A DNA stretch of 64,000 bases from Faecalicatena orotica (lineage in GTDB: Bacteria; Bacillota; Clostridia; Lachnospirales; Lachnospiraceae), in NCBI RefSeq assembly GCF_003149245.1, contig NZ_QGDL01000003.1, forward strand, positions 186,001-250,000, read 5' to 3'. This document shows, in pieces, positions 52,575 to 62,733 of the stretch. Below the pieces are notes generated by a model that ran no database searches, was not told the origin of the DNA, and saw nothing but the letters and a program-made list of their open reading frames with translations. Both the position numbers and the translations under genes were made by a program. Each line of letters begins with the position of its first letter. Position 1 is the first letter of the stretch.

Positions 52575-54347
52575 TTAGTAATGAATAATAACCGGTGTTC
52601 CTACTGAAAGCATACTGTACAGGCTTGCTGCCTGATCGGGCGGCATGTTAATGCATCCGTGGGAACCGATTGACGTATACAGGGAACCGCCGAATCCCGG
52701 CTGCCAGTTTGCATCATGGAAGCCGATTCCGGTCCATGTAACGCGCATCCAGTAGCTGACAGGGGTTTCATATTCTGGTTTTCCTGTATCCGGCTGAATC
52801 TCTCCGACCAGTGTCTTATCCAGCTGCATCTCCAGAATATTGTAAACACCTGAAGGAGTCTCCTTTTCCGGGGTAGGAAGCCCGGTGACGACATCCGTTT
52901 CCAGTGCAATGTTCCCGTCTACAATATACCACATATGCTGTGTGGACAGATCGACCTCGGCATAGGTATTGCCCCAGTCCTGTGCGGCATGGGCAGCTGC
53001 GGTCTGGTAGTAGGCAGGCTCTTTAGATACGGTCTCCCCGTTCTTAATGCTGTTAACCAGTGCCTCGAATTCTGTGTCTTCATCAATTGACCAGCCGTAT
53101 GTCCCGCCGGACACCTCGGCAGTCTTTCCTGTCGGAGTCGTGATCGTTCTGGCAGTCCCTACAGTATCATATTTATCACCGAAGCCTGTCAGCCAGTTTC
53201 TGACTTCATCCTCATTAAATGTCACCTGCATGTTATCGTCCACAGTCAGCCAGGTTGAGATCAGGGCCTTATCTACCACTTCCGTCTCTGTCATCGTATA
53301 GGTAATGCTTGCCTGTACATACTTGTTCATGGCATCGCATGCTTTCTTGACTTCTTCTGAATCAGATGTAAACTTCGGCTCAGCGTAGCACTCTTCTTTT
53401 TCCATATCCAGATCTGTCTTAAATTCAGAAATATAGGTATGCACCTTTTCCTTCAGCACGTCCATATTTACTGCAGTGCCGATGACCTCAGGCTCGATGA
53501 CGTACTTCTCACCGTTGAACTTCGGGTAGGCTGACTTCGGGGCTGTCTGCTCCGCTGTTACTGCCTGCAGACTGCCGACCGCCTGATTGAGCGCTTCCTC
53601 ATCATAAGACACTTCAATCGTAACCTTCGCCGAATTTTTAGAAAACAGTGCCGCCGGCCATGCAAAACCATTCTGCTTTTTCAATGCCTTCTGGATATCG
53701 TTATTCTCCTTGTATGTAAGGGAAATATCCGTTCCATCTATTGTATCCGACTTATTGTCTTTCTCATGAACCGTCAGACTGTAATCCTTCACCTGCTTTT
53801 TCAGATACTCTTCTACATCAGATACTTTTTTACCCGAAAAATCATGACCATTGATTTCCGTATTAATATAGAAGTGACTCATAAAGAAAACAGAAGTACC
53901 AACATACGCTGCAATCAATACAGCGGCTATGCATCCAAGGATGATCCAGAGCTTCTTCATACTTTTTTTATTTCCGCCTTTCTTTCTCCCGGGCTTCTTA
54001 TTCTTTTTCTTTGGTTCCTCCTCATCTGGAAAAATATCATCCAGATCTTCCTCTTCGTCGAAAATGTCTACTTCCACCGGAACTGGTTTCTTCTTTGCTT
54101 TTACGGGGACAACATCCGGTATAACCTGGGTCTTTGCCATATCATCTGATGAACCGTCCTGTTCTTTAAGTTCATCCGCGGCATCCTCTTCCTCGTCAAA
54201 GAAGTAATCTTCATCATCTTCGCCGGGTTCATCATCCAGATAATAATCATCATCTGACTCGTCTATTTCATCAAAGTAGTAATCTTCGTCAAAATCTTTA
54301 TCTTCTGAGTTGTAACCATCTGATTTTTTCATGTCGCGTTCGCTCAT
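52575..54347 (-). CDS. Membrane-anchored L,D-transpeptidase
   Basis: 590 residues. An unusual acidic cytoplasmic tail (about 1-120, rich in Asp/Glu with units such as DYYFDE, DYYLDD, DYFFDEEE), a basic stop (KKPGRKKGG), and a membrane helix at about 132-154. Outside are two PG_binding_4-like domains (about 160-420) and a YkuD catalytic domain at the C terminus with IGSHGCINMP, the nucleophile Cys being about residue 565. It forms 3-3 cross-links in peptidoglycan in known members and tolerates many beta-lactams. The acidic tail may bind a cytoplasmic partner (inference). Confidence 0.92.
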   Translation of the reverse strand: MSERDMKKSDGYNSEDKDFDEDYYFDEIDESDDDYYLDDEPGEDDEDYFFDEEEDAADELKEQDGSSDDMAKTQVIPDVVPVKAKKKPVPVEVDIFDEEEDLDDIFPDEEEPKKKNKKPGRKKGGNKKSMKKLWIILGCIAAVLIAAYVGTSVFFMSHFYINTEINGHDFSGKKVSDVEEYLKKQVKDYSLTVHEKDNKSDTIDGTDISLTYKENNDIQKALKKQNGFAWPAALFSKNSAKVTIEVSYDEEALNQAVGSLQAVTAEQTAPKSAYPKFNGEKYVIEPEVIGTAVNMDVLKEKVHTYISEFKTDLDMEKEECYAEPKFTSDSEEVKKACDAMNKYVQASITYTMTETEVVDKALISTWLTVDDNMQVTFNEDEVRNWLTGFGDKYDTVGTARTITTPTGKTAEVSGGTYGWSIDEDTEFEALVNSIKNGETVSKEPAYYQTAAAHAAQDWGNTYAEVDLSTQHMWYIVDGNIALETDVVTGLPTPEKETPSGVYNILEMQLDKTLVGEIQPDTGKPEYETPVSYWMRVTWTGIGFHDANWQPGFGGSLYTSIGSHGCINMPPDQAASLYSMLSVGTPVIIHY

Positions 54348-54386
54348 CTAGTATTACTCCCTCTTTTTTATCAATATCTAGTCCAC

Positions 54387-54415
54387 ATTATATTACGAAT
54401 CCTGGTAAATGTACA
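54387..54415 (-). promoter_or_regulatory. L,D-transpeptidase promoter
   Basis: TGTACA (54410-54415) and TATAAT (54387-54392) on the minus strand with a 17-base spacer, 40 bases before the start codon. Confidence 0.55.
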
Positions 54416-54449
54416 GTAAAAAAGTATGAACTTAAAGATAAATTAAGGA

Positions 54450-54478
54450 TTGCACGTTTATATAACTTCTTATATAAT
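54450..54478 (+). promoter_or_regulatory. aroC-pot operon promoter
   Basis: TTGCAC (54450-54455) and TATAAT (54473-54478) with a 17-base spacer, 33 bases before aroC. It diverges from the L,D-transpeptidase promoter. Confidence 0.7.
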
Positions 54479-54510
54479 AAGTCTATGTGCAAAAAGAAAG
54501 GAGTACTACC

Positions 54511-55614
54511 ATGAGTGGATCAACATTTGGCAAATTGTTTCGCGTAACAACCTGGGGTGAATCACACGGTGCCGCTATAGGTGCGGTTGTGGATGGATGT
54601 CCTGCAGGGCTCTCCTTATGTGAAGCTGATATACAGGAATATTTAAACCGACGAAAGCCGGGACAGAGTAGATATACAACAAAAAGACAGGAAACGGACC
54701 AGGCAGAGATACTTTCCGGGGTTTTTGAAGGAAAGACAACAGGCACTCCCATCTCTATTATAGTCCGCAACCAGGACCAGCGATCCCGTGATTACGGGAA
54801 TATCGCGTATACCTATCGTCCTGGGCATGCGGACTATACTTTTACCCAAAAGTACGGATTCCGTGATTACCGGGGCGGCGGCCGGTCTTCCGGCAGGGAG
54901 ACAATCGGACGGGTTGCCGCAGGCGCTGTTGCTTCCTTATTATTAAAAGAGATGGGGATCAGCCTGACTGCCTATACGAAATCAGTCGGTCCTGTTACAG
55001 TTCCATCTGATGCGTATCATTTCGATGAGATTACAGAGAATACTCTTTATATGCCGAACAATCAGGCTGCCAAAGAAGCCGCCGGACATCTGGACCTCCT
55101 GATGAAGAATCAGGATTCATGCGGAGGCACGGTTGAATGTATGGTGGACGGACTTCCGGTGGGACTTGGCGAACCGGTATTCGACAAACTGGATGCGTCT
55201 CTTGCAAAAGCGCTTATGTCCATCGGTGCGGTGAAAGCGGTGGAGATCGGTGACGGTATTTCTGCCGCGGCTTCATCCGGAAGCAGGAATAACGATGCGT
55301 TTGCTGTCAGGGATGACAGGATAATAAAGGAAACGAACCATTCCGGCGGTACTCTGGGCGGCATGAGCGACGGTTCCACACTCCTGGTACGGGCGTCCTT
55401 TAAGCCGACACCGTCCATTTCACAGATTCAGCATACAGTAACAGAGGAAAAAGAAGAAACAGAGCTTTCCATCCACGGACGGCATGACCCGATCATCGTA
55501 CCGCGCGCGGTCGTGGTAGTGGAAGCTATGACAGCCCTTACAATCGCGGACCTGCTTCTGGAAAACATGAGCAGCCGCCTGGATAAAGTAAAAGCCTATT
55601 ATACGGAGGATTAG
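54511..55614 (+). CDS. aroC: Chorismate synthase
   Basis: 367 residues. The three family signatures are visible: [18 protein letters not shown] near the N terminus, the RPGHADYT and [19 protein letters not shown] segments, and the C-terminal [11 protein letters not shown]. The enzyme uses reduced FMN to make chorismate, the branch point for aromatic amino acids. Start 54511 is preferred because AAAGGAG lies upstream; an ATG at 54487 precedes that site. It is the first gene before the potABCD genes, one base ahead of potA. Confidence 0.97.
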   Translation: MSGSTFGKLFRVTTWGESHGAAIGAVVDGCPAGLSLCEADIQEYLNRRKPGQSRYTTKRQETDQAEILSGVFEGKTTGTPISIIVRNQDQRSRDYGNIAYTYRPGHADYTFTQKYGFRDYRGGGRSSGRETIGRVAAGAVASLLLKEMGISLTAYTKSVGPVTVPSDAYHFDEITENTLYMPNNQAAKEAAGHLDLLMKNQDSCGGTVECMVDGLPVGLGEPVFDKLDASLAKALMSIGAVKAVEIGDGISAAASSGSRNNDAFAVRDDRIIKETNHSGGTLGGMSDGSTLLVRASFKPTPSISQIQHTVTEEKEETELSIHGRHDPIIVPRAVVVVEAMTALTIADLLLENMSSRLDKVKAYYTED

Positions 55615-55615
55615 A

Positions 55616-56689
55616 ATGTCTAACAAATTAATTGATATTGTAAATATTACAAAATCATTCGATGAGAATGTGGTTCTGGACCAGCTGAATCTGTATATTC
55701 GTGAGAACGAATTTCTTACACTTCTGGGGCCAAGCGGCTGCGGAAAGACCACTCTTCTGCGGATTCTCGGCGGTTTTGAGACACCGGATTCCGGAGATAT
55801 TATTTTCGACGGCAAGAACATCAATAATCTGCCGCCGAACAAAAGGCAGCTAAACACTGTGTTCCAAAAATACGCCCTGTTCTCCCATATGTCCATTGCA
55901 GAAAACATCGCTTTCGGCCTGAAGATCAAAGGAAAGTCAAAGGGATATATTCAGGATAAGATCCGGTATGCCTTAAAGCTCGTCAATCTGGAAGGCTATG
56001 AAGACAGGACACCGGACTCCTTAAGCGGCGGCCAGCAGCAGCGTATCGCCATTGCGAGGGCCATCGTGAATGAGCCAAAAGTACTCCTGCTTGATGAACC
56101 GCTCGGTGCTCTGGATTTAAAGCTGCGTCAGGATATGCAGTACGAACTGATCCGCCTGAAGAACGAGCTGGGGATTACTTTCGTCTATGTTACCCACGAT
56201 CAGGAAGAGGCTCTTACCATGTCCGATACGATTGTTGTCATGAATCAGGGGTATATCCAGCAGATCGGAACTCCCGAAGATATTTACAATGAACCTCAGA
56301 ATGCCTTTGTTGCAGATTTTATTGGGGACAGCAACATTCTCCCTGCCACCATGGTGGAGGATAAAGTTGTGAAGATGCTGGGAGCCGTCTGGCAGTGTGT
56401 GGACGTGGGCTTTGGACGCAACAAACCGGTTGATGCGGTGATCCGCCCGGAAGATATCGATCTCGTGAAGCCGGAAGAAGGCATCATCGAGGGTGTAGTC
56501 ACCCACCTGATCTTTAAAGGTGTCCACTATGAGATGGAGGTCCTTGCCAACAATTATGAACTTCTTGTTCACAGCACGGACATGTTCCCTGTCGGGACAG
56601 AAGTTGGTATCAAAGTAGACCCATTTGATATTCAGATTATGAAAAAACCAGAATCTGAAGACGCGGAGGCTGTTGGAATTGAAGAATAG
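55616..56689 (+). CDS. potA: Spermidine/putrescine ABC transporter ATPase
   Basis: 357 residues. Nucleotide-binding domain (about 1-240): [18 protein letters not shown]-loop VFQKYALF, signature LSGGQQQR, Walker [12 protein letters not shown] and THDQEEAL. The C-terminal TOBE domain (about 275-345) is typical of PotA. It powers polyamine import with the permeases encoded next. The pot genes are tightly packed, and the aroC stop is one base upstream. Confidence 0.95.
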   Translation: MSNKLIDIVNITKSFDENVVLDQLNLYIRENEFLTLLGPSGCGKTTLLRILGGFETPDSGDIIFDGKNINNLPPNKRQLNTVFQKYALFSHMSIAENIAFGLKIKGKSKGYIQDKIRYALKLVNLEGYEDRTPDSLSGGQQQRIAIARAIVNEPKVLLLDEPLGALDLKLRQDMQYELIRLKNELGITFVYVTHDQEEALTMSDTIVVMNQGYIQQIGTPEDIYNEPQNAFVADFIGDSNILPATMVEDKVVKMLGAVWQCVDVGFGRNKPVDAVIRPEDIDLVKPEEGIIEGVVTHLIFKGVHYEMEVLANNYELLVHSTDMFPVGTEVGIKVDPFDIQIMKKPESEDAEAVGIEE

Positions 56690-57494
56690 AAAATTACTGA
56701 CCGGCCCTTATCTTTTCTGGGCTGCATCATTTATCATCATCCCTCTTCTGATGATCGTTTATTACGGACTGACAAATAAAGAGGGCTCATTTACACTGAT
56801 GAACCTTGCCAGGATCACAACACCTGAGAACTTAAAAGCACTTGGACTCGCTCTTCTTCTGTCCTTTATCAGCACCCTGATCTGCCTTGTGCTGGCTTAC
56901 CCTCTGGCTATGATCCTTTCCGAGAAGAATGTAAATCAGACAAGCTTTATTGTGCTGATCTTCATCCTGCCTATGTGGATGAATTTCCTTTTAAGGACAC
57001 TTGCCTGGCAGAATCTGCTGGAAAAGAACGGAATCATCAATATGATTCTGGAATTTTTCCACCTGCCGGACCAGACGCTGATCAACACGCCTTATGCAAT
57101 CGTGCTCGGCATGGTATATAACTTCCTGCCGTTTATGGTACTTCCCATATACAACGTCCTCGCAAAGATAGACAAGGATGTTATTTCTGCTGCACGTGAC
57201 CTGGGGGCTAATAATTTCCAGACTTTTTCCAAGATCATCTTCCCATTAAGCATACCGGGGATCATCAGCGGAATCACAATGGTATTCGTACCTTCCCTGA
57301 CGACGTTCGTCATCTCCGACCTGCTCGGTGGAAGCAAGATACTCCTGATCGGTAATGTCATCGAACAGGAATTCAAGCAGGGGAGCAACTGGAATGTAGG
57401 TTCCGGCCTCTCCCTTGTATTGATGATATTTATCATCGCAAGTATGGCGCTCATTGCTAAATATGATAAAGACGGGGAGGGAACTGCATTTTGA
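56679..57494 (+). CDS. potB: Polyamine ABC transporter permease PotB
   Basis: 271 residues with six membrane helices and the inner-membrane component loop ([23 protein letters not shown] as a block near residue 180) that contacts the ATPase. The start is TTG at 56679, with GGAGG nine bases upstream and an 11-base overlap with potA; the TTG at 56673 is too close to that site. It pairs with the PotC half of the fusion protein encoded next. Confidence 0.93.
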   Translation: MKNRKLLTGPYLFWAASFIIIPLLMIVYYGLTNKEGSFTLMNLARITTPENLKALGLALLLSFISTLICLVLAYPLAMILSEKNVNQTSFIVLIFILPMWMNFLLRTLAWQNLLEKNGIINMILEFFHLPDQTLINTPYAIVLGMVYNFLPFMVLPIYNVLAKIDKDVISAARDLGANNFQTFSKIIFPLSIPGIISGITMVFVPSLTTFVISDLLGGSKILLIGNVIEQEFKQGSNWNVGSGLSLVLMIFIIASMALIAKYDKDGEGTAF

Positions 57495-59374
57495 TTAAAA
57501 ACGGACTGAAACGCTTTTACTTAATCTTGATTTTCATCCTGCTTTACGCTCCCATCGTCACTTTGATGGTACTGTCCTTTAACAGCTCAAAGTCCCGTTC
57601 CAAATGGGGCGGTTTTACAGGAAAGTGGTATGTTGCTCTGTTCCAGAATCAGGATATTATGAATGCCCTGTACACGACATTGATCATTGCCCTTGTATCC
57701 GCGCTGGTTGCAACGATCATCGGGACGGCGGCGGCCATCGGGATTCAGGCGATGAAGCCTAAATTCCGTACATTTATGATGGGTGTAACTAATATTCCCA
57801 TGCTGAATGCGGATATCGTAACAGGTATCTCTCTGATGCTGCTGTTTATTGCATTCAGGTTTTCACTGGGATTCATGACGATTTTACTGGCACATATTAC
57901 CTTTAATATCCCTTATGTCATACTGAGTGTCATGCCAAAGCTCAAGCAGACAAGCAAGCATACTTATGAGGCTGCAATGGATCTGGGGGCCTCACCGGTA
58001 TATGCCTTTTTCAAGGTTGTATTTCCGGACATCATGCCAGGTGTATTTTCCGGATTTCTGCTTGCATTCACGATGTCACTGGACGATTTTGTTATCACCC
58101 ATTTCACAAAGGGGCCCGGGGTGGACACGCTGTCAACGAAAATTTACAGTGAGGTAAGAAAAGGAATCAAACCGGAGATGTATGCCCTCTCCACGATCAT
58201 GTTTGTGACTGTCCTGATTCTTTTGATTCTGGTAAATGTCACACCAGAAAAAAAAGCATCTTCCTCCGGTCAGAAACAGGAAATCAAAAAGAAACACCGC
58301 ATCTCCCGGTTTATTTTCCGGAAGGTGGTTCCGACAGCAATCGTCATTGTAATCATAGCTGGCGGCTTCTTCTACGGTTCACAGAACAGTGACGCAGGCA
58401 ATAACCAGGTGATCGTATATAACTGGGGTGAATATATTGATCCGGAAGTTCTGACTATGTTCGAGGAAGAAACCGGAATCGATGTTGTCTATGAAGAGTT
58501 TGAGACAAACGAGATTATGTACCCGAAGATCCAGTCGGGAGCGATCGCTTATGATGTTGTCTGCCCGTCAGATTATATGGTGCAGCGTATGATAGAAAAT
58601 GACCTGCTCGCAGAGATCGATTTTAATAATATACCGAACCTGAAGTACATCGACAGTACTTATATGGAACAATCGCGCCAGTTTGATCCGGAAAATAAGT
58701 ACTCTGTCCCATATCTGTTTGGCACCGTTGGGATCCTGTATAATAAGACGATGGTTGATGAGCCGATCGACAGCTGGAGTGTACTCTGGGATCCAAAATA
58801 TAAAGACAGCATCCTGATGCAGGACAGCGTCCGCGACGCATTCGGAGTGACCTTGAAATACCTGGGCTACTCACTGAACTCCACAGATTTGGATGAGCTT
58901 AATGAGGCGAAAAATCTGCTGATTAAACAGAAGCCGCTCGTGCAGGCCTATGTTGTCGACCAGGTGCGTGACAAAATGATCGGAAACGAGGCCGCCATCG
59001 GTGTAATCTATTCCGGAGAAGCGCTTTATACGAAGCAGGAAAACCCGAATCTGGAATATGTAATTCCAAAGGAAGGGTCAAACCTCTGGATTGACTCCTG
59101 GGTTATTCCAAAGAATGCCAAGCATAAGGAAAATGCAGAGAAATTTATTGATTACCTCTGCCGTCCCGAGATTGCTAAGATGAACTTTGATTACATCACC
59201 TATTCTATCCCGAATTCAGAGGGACGCAAACTGATCGAGGAAGACTGGATGAGGGAAAGCAAGGTTGCCTTCCCCGATCCGGAGGATCTGGCAAACTGCG
59301 AGACTTTCAAGTTCCTTGGGGATGATAATGACGCCGTCTATAATCAGCTCTGGCGTGAAGTAAAGTCTAAATAG
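57491..59374 (+). CDS. potC: Fused PotC permease-PotD polyamine-binding protein
   Basis: 627 residues joining two normally separate subunits. Residues 1-255 are a PotC permease with six helices and the ATPase-contact loop (AAMDLGASPVYAFFKVVFPDI as a block). After a basic linker (KKKHRISRF) an extra helix (about 281-298) leads to a PotD-like binding domain outside the cell (about 305-627: VIVYNWGEYIDPEVL, VVCPSDYMVQRM, PYLFGTVGILYNK). The start is TTG at 57491 with GGGGAGGG upstream, overlapping the potB stop by four bases. No frameshift is seen, so the fusion is a real reading frame. It removes the need for a lipoprotein-anchored PotD. Confidence 0.93.
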   Translation: MIKNGLKRFYLILIFILLYAPIVTLMVLSFNSSKSRSKWGGFTGKWYVALFQNQDIMNALYTTLIIALVSALVATIIGTAAAIGIQAMKPKFRTFMMGVTNIPMLNADIVTGISLMLLFIAFRFSLGFMTILLAHITFNIPYVILSVMPKLKQTSKHTYEAAMDLGASPVYAFFKVVFPDIMPGVFSGFLLAFTMSLDDFVITHFTKGPGVDTLSTKIYSEVRKGIKPEMYALSTIMFVTVLILLILVNVTPEKKASSSGQKQEIKKKHRISRFIFRKVVPTAIVIVIIAGGFFYGSQNSDAGNNQVIVYNWGEYIDPEVLTMFEEETGIDVVYEEFETNEIMYPKIQSGAIAYDVVCPSDYMVQRMIENDLLAEIDFNNIPNLKYIDSTYMEQSRQFDPENKYSVPYLFGTVGILYNKTMVDEPIDSWSVLWDPKYKDSILMQDSVRDAFGVTLKYLGYSLNSTDLDELNEAKNLLIKQKPLVQAYVVDQVRDKMIGNEAAIGVIYSGEALYTKQENPNLEYVIPKEGSNLWIDSWVIPKNAKHKENAEKFIDYLCRPEIAKMNFDYITYSIPNSEGRKLIEEDWMRESKVAFPDPEDLANCETFKFLGDDNDAVYNQLWREVKSK

Positions 59375-59392
59375 TTTCTTCGGATAAAACAG

Positions 59393-59436
59393 GAGGAGGC
59401 TGTAAATCAAGTGAAAACCTGATTTACAGCCTCCTC
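59393..59436. terminator. Terminator between convergent pot and kinase genes
   Basis: GAGGAGGCTGTAAATCA (59393-59409) pairs perfectly with TGATTTACAGCCTCCTC (59420-59436), 17 bp. T runs are short on both sides, but its place between convergent genes fits a bidirectional terminator. Confidence 0.8.
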
Positions 59437-59446
59437 TTATTGACCG

Positions 59447-61117
59447 TTACACATTAAAGCAGCCACCGCCTATGAATTCCCTCAGAAGGGAGTTGGTCGG
59501 CACTGGTTCGCTGCCGATTCCGACGAAATAATCGAAGAATTTCAGAAGCCTCTTGGCCTCCACATATTCGGGACAGTCTTTTCCCATCCCGAACAGCAGC
59601 GGTTCCACATACTGCTTTAGTACGGCCAGCTCATACAGAAGGGACGAATTAAACATAACATCCGCCTCTTCCTGATACGGGAAGATATTTTCCTCCTCTC
59701 CTCTCCTGACAGACGGCCACATGGCAATGGTATTGCGCGCGGATGTGCCGCGCGTCCTGGCATCTCTTACGATGCGGCGAATCAGCCGTCCGTCTGTTGA
59801 TGGGATCCGGTTGTGTTCGTCAATATTAAGCTGGGTCAGTGCGCTTATATAGATCCTGAATTTGTTATCATTGTTCAGTTTCTCTGTCAGCTTTGGATTC
59901 AGGCAGTGAATTCCTTCAATGACCAGAATATCCTGTTCATCCAGCTTTTTCGGCTTTATATCATATGTGCGCTTTCCTGCCTTGAAGTCAAAGATGGGAA
60001 GATAGACCTCCTCACCCTTAAGCAGGGCCTGCATGTCTTCGTTAAACTGCTTCACATCTATTGCTTCGATACATTCGAAATTATAATTACCGTTCTCGTC
60101 TTTCGGGGTCATTTCACGGTCCACGAAATAATTGTCCACGGCTATGGGGTGGGGCCTCATCCCGTTCACCATCAGCTGAATGGACAGGCGGTGTGAAAAT
60201 GTCGTCTTACCGGATGACGAGGGGCCTGCAATCAGCACGAACTTCACATCCGGCTTATCGGCAATCTGCTTTGCGATCTCCCCGATCTGGCGTTCCTGAT
60301 AGGCCTCCTGTACGAGAACCACTTCTCTCATATCATGCTTGGTCACCATATCATTCAGGGCACCAACCGTATCGATACTCTGGAGGTCTCCCCATTGGAT
60401 TGATTTTTTCAGCACTTCAAAAAGTTTTGGCCTTGGCACAAACGGTTCAACTTTCTCCGGTTCCTCCCTTGTCGGCATCTGGATGATAAAGCCATCGTCA
60501 TAAAGATGTAACGAATAATACTTCAGATAACCGGCATCAGGCACCATATACCCGTAATAATAGTCTTCAAATTCGTTCATGCTGTAAATATTTACCTTGG
60601 AAACACGTCTGTACTCGAACAGCCGCTCTTTATCATACATGCCATGTTTCCTGAAAAGATCAATAGCCTCGGTTGTATGGATGGTCCGCTTTTCTATTGG
60701 GATACGCCCTTTTACGAGCTCTTTCATCCTCTTGTCAACCTTTTCTAAAAACTCCTGCGTCAGATTAACATCGCCTTCCAGGGTACAGTAATATCCTTTG
60801 CTGACAGAAAAGTGAATCCTGACACTCTTCACCTTGTCGTGGCCGCCAACATCATGTACAGCTTTCACAAGCATAAAGCAGAGACTCCTCTTATATGTCT
60901 CGTGCCCGATTGGATCCCCTGTTGTCAGAAATTGAATCTCACAGTCTTTCTTTAGTGTCTTATCCAGTTCCTGAAGCCGGAACTGGTTCACAAAGACAAG
61001 CACGATCTGATGTGCATATCTCTCCTGAAAATCCTCAGCGATCTGCTGGTAAGTAACCCCTGCCTCATATTCTTTTGTCTCATTCCCTACCCGTACTGTA
61101 CACAGCTTTTTGCCCAT
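59447..61117 (-). CDS. TGS/ThrRS-like domain plus uridine kinase-like protein
   Basis: 556 residues. N-terminal TGS-like domain (about 1-65), a threonyl-tRNA synthetase second-domain-like region (about 66-180, including KRTIHTTEAIDLFRKHG), then a phosphoribulokinase/uridine kinase domain with Walker A LIAGPSSSGKTTFSHRLS near residue 285 and IPIFDFKAGKRTYD. Proteins of this build are usually called nucleoside or uridine kinase; the true substrate is not established and an RNA-linked role is possible. The start at 61117 has AAAGGA six bases upstream; ATG 61123 touches it. Confidence 0.9.
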   Translation of the reverse strand: MGKKLCTVRVGNETKEYEAGVTYQQIAEDFQERYAHQIVLVFVNQFRLQELDKTLKKDCEIQFLTTGDPIGHETYKRSLCFMLVKAVHDVGGHDKVKSVRIHFSVSKGYYCTLEGDVNLTQEFLEKVDKRMKELVKGRIPIEKRTIHTTEAIDLFRKHGMYDKERLFEYRRVSKVNIYSMNEFEDYYYGYMVPDAGYLKYYSLHLYDDGFIIQMPTREEPEKVEPFVPRPKLFEVLKKSIQWGDLQSIDTVGALNDMVTKHDMREVVLVQEAYQERQIGEIAKQIADKPDVKFVLIAGPSSSGKTTFSHRLSIQLMVNGMRPHPIAVDNYFVDREMTPKDENGNYNFECIEAIDVKQFNEDMQALLKGEEVYLPIFDFKAGKRTYDIKPKKLDEQDILVIEGIHCLNPKLTEKLNNDNKFRIYISALTQLNIDEHNRIPSTDGRLIRRIVRDARTRGTSARNTIAMWPSVRRGEEENIFPYQEEADVMFNSSLLYELAVLKQYVEPLLFGMGKDCPEYVEAKRLLKFFDYFVGIGSEPVPTNSLLREFIGGGCFNV

Positions 61118-61231
61118 AATCATTCCTTTCCGCAGAATCTTCTGCCCTTATAAGTTTCCCGCACGGAATTTGCAGTAAATGTACAGCGAGGTACCGTACA
61201 TTTACTTAACATCTATATAGTATATGCAGTT

Positions 61232-62014
61232 TCAGATAACCTGAAACGGATGAATAACAGGTGCCGCTATTACGTCCAGACACGGCAGCTTTCTCTCAAG
61301 GAAATGCTTCATATCATCGAGGAAAATATATTCCGTCCCGTAATGTCCGGCATCGATTACTGCAAGTCCCTGCTCCACTGCATCCAATCCATCGTGGTGT
61401 CCAATATCCCCTGTTACAAGTACATCGGCCCCCTTTTCAACAGCCGGTCTGACAGCACTCTTCCCTGAGCCGGGGGAAACGGCCAGCCGTGAGACCTCTT
61501 TCTCCATATCTCCAAAGACCTTGACAGACCCAAGGTTAAGATGATGCTTTACGTACAGGCAGCACTCCTTTAGTGTCATCGGCTTCTGAAGCTTTCCAAG
61601 CCTCCCGATCCCCTCCGGTTTATCCTCTGTTCCGGAAGTGATATCCAGTACTTCTGTATCTTCCAGCTTTAAGATGTCTTTCGCAAGCTCTGCCATGCCA
61701 AGGACATCATAATTCGTGTGCATTGCATAATAGGGAATATCATACTGGATCAGCTTCAGGATTCTCCTGCTGATAAAGTCTTCATCCGTTATGCTTTTTA
61801 AGGGTGAAAAGATCAGCGGGTGGTGTGTAACCAGCATATCTGCCCCGGCTTCTTTCGCCGCCTCTATTACCCGGTCCGTGGCATCCAGTGCCAGATACAC
61901 TCTGTTTACTTCCTTTGTGCTCCTTCCTGCCTGCAGGCCTACGTTGTCAAAATCCAATGCCGCACTCTTTGGGTACGCGGCCTCAATTACCTGTATGATT
62001 TCTTTACATTGCAT
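61232..62014 (-). CDS. Nif3-like dinuclear metal-centre protein (YqfO family)
   Basis: 260 residues. Metal-ligand motifs are MLVTHHPLIFSPLK, MHTNYDV and the C-terminal GHYGTEY; GDIGHHDGLDA is another family block. The family (also called GTP cyclohydrolase I type 2-like) forms hexameric toroids; its reaction is uncertain. It lacks the extra PII-like insertion of Bacillus YqfO. The start at 62014 overlaps trmK by 11 bases, a pairing conserved across Firmicutes. Confidence 0.94.
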   Translation of the reverse strand: MQCKEIIQVIEAAYPKSAALDFDNVGLQAGRSTKEVNRVYLALDATDRVIEAAKEAGADMLVTHHPLIFSPLKSITDEDFISRRILKLIQYDIPYYAMHTNYDVLGMAELAKDILKLEDTEVLDITSGTEDKPEGIGRLGKLQKPMTLKECCLYVKHHLNLGSVKVFGDMEKEVSRLAVSPGSGKSAVRPAVEKGADVLVTGDIGHHDGLDAVEQGLAVIDAGHYGTEYIFLDDMKHFLERKLPCLDVIAAPVIHPFQVI

Positions 62015-62729
62015 AAAATTCCATCCCTTTCCGCGCATACTCCAGATCCTTTTCCAGTTCTCTTCTGCGCTCTTTTGAATGTGGACTGTCCAGATTTTCC
62101 AGATCCCTGATAATCCTGCTTTTTAATGTAATCTCCCTTTCCAGAAACTGTTTCAGCACAGGATGCCTGTCCTGAAGCAGAAGCTTCCCGTAGCGGATCT
62201 CGGTCTCCGTCCAGACGGGAGGCGTTTCCCTCTTTTGGCGGAGGGTGCTGCCCGCAGATGGCTGTACCTTCATCATCGGATAGTATTTACCGTCCTCAAA
62301 CACCATATCTTCTTTGATAAACAAAAAACCTTCCTCTAAAAGAAAGGCTCTGACTTTTGCGATTTCCGACTGAGGCTGCAGGATGCACTCTTTCAGGCTC
62401 CCTGTTATGTCAGGATGCGCCTTTAGGATCTTCATGACCAGTCCTCCCCCCATCCCGGCAATGACAGCCGTCTTTGCTTCTCCGGGTGCGAGTCCGGCCA
62501 GTCCGTCTGAGAGCCTCAGCTCGATTCTGCCGGAAAGACCACATTCCGTCACATGCTCCTTTGCCCGCTCCAGCGGCCCCTCGTTAATGTCCATTGCAAC
62601 AGCCGAAGGAACCATACCATTCTCTATAAGATAAATGGGGATATAAGCATGGTCCGTGCCTATATCCGCCATTTCATATCCGGCAGTCACCAGACCGGCA
62701 ACTGCCTGTAATCTCTTTGATAATTCCAT
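62004..62729 (-). CDS. trmK: tRNA (adenine22-N1)-methyltransferase TrmK
   Basis: 241 residues. SAM-binding motif ADIGTDHAYIPIYLIENG, then IAGMGGGLVMKIL and LQPQSEIAKVRAFL; a C-terminal coiled coil (about 185-235) follows as in the family. It methylates A22 of tRNA-Ser and others. Order rpoD-trmK-nif3 is conserved in Firmicutes; it starts four bases after rpoD ends. Confidence 0.96.
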   Translation of the reverse strand: MELSKRLQAVAGLVTAGYEMADIGTDHAYIPIYLIENGMVPSAVAMDINEGPLERAKEHVTECGLSGRIELRLSDGLAGLAPGEAKTAVIAGMGGGLVMKILKAHPDITGSLKECILQPQSEIAKVRAFLLEEGFLFIKEDMVFEDGKYYPMMKVQPSAGSTLRQKRETPPVWTETEIRYGKLLLQDRHPVLKQFLEREITLKSRIIRDLENLDSPHSKERRRELEKDLEYARKGMEFYAM

Positions 62730-62733
62730 ATGC

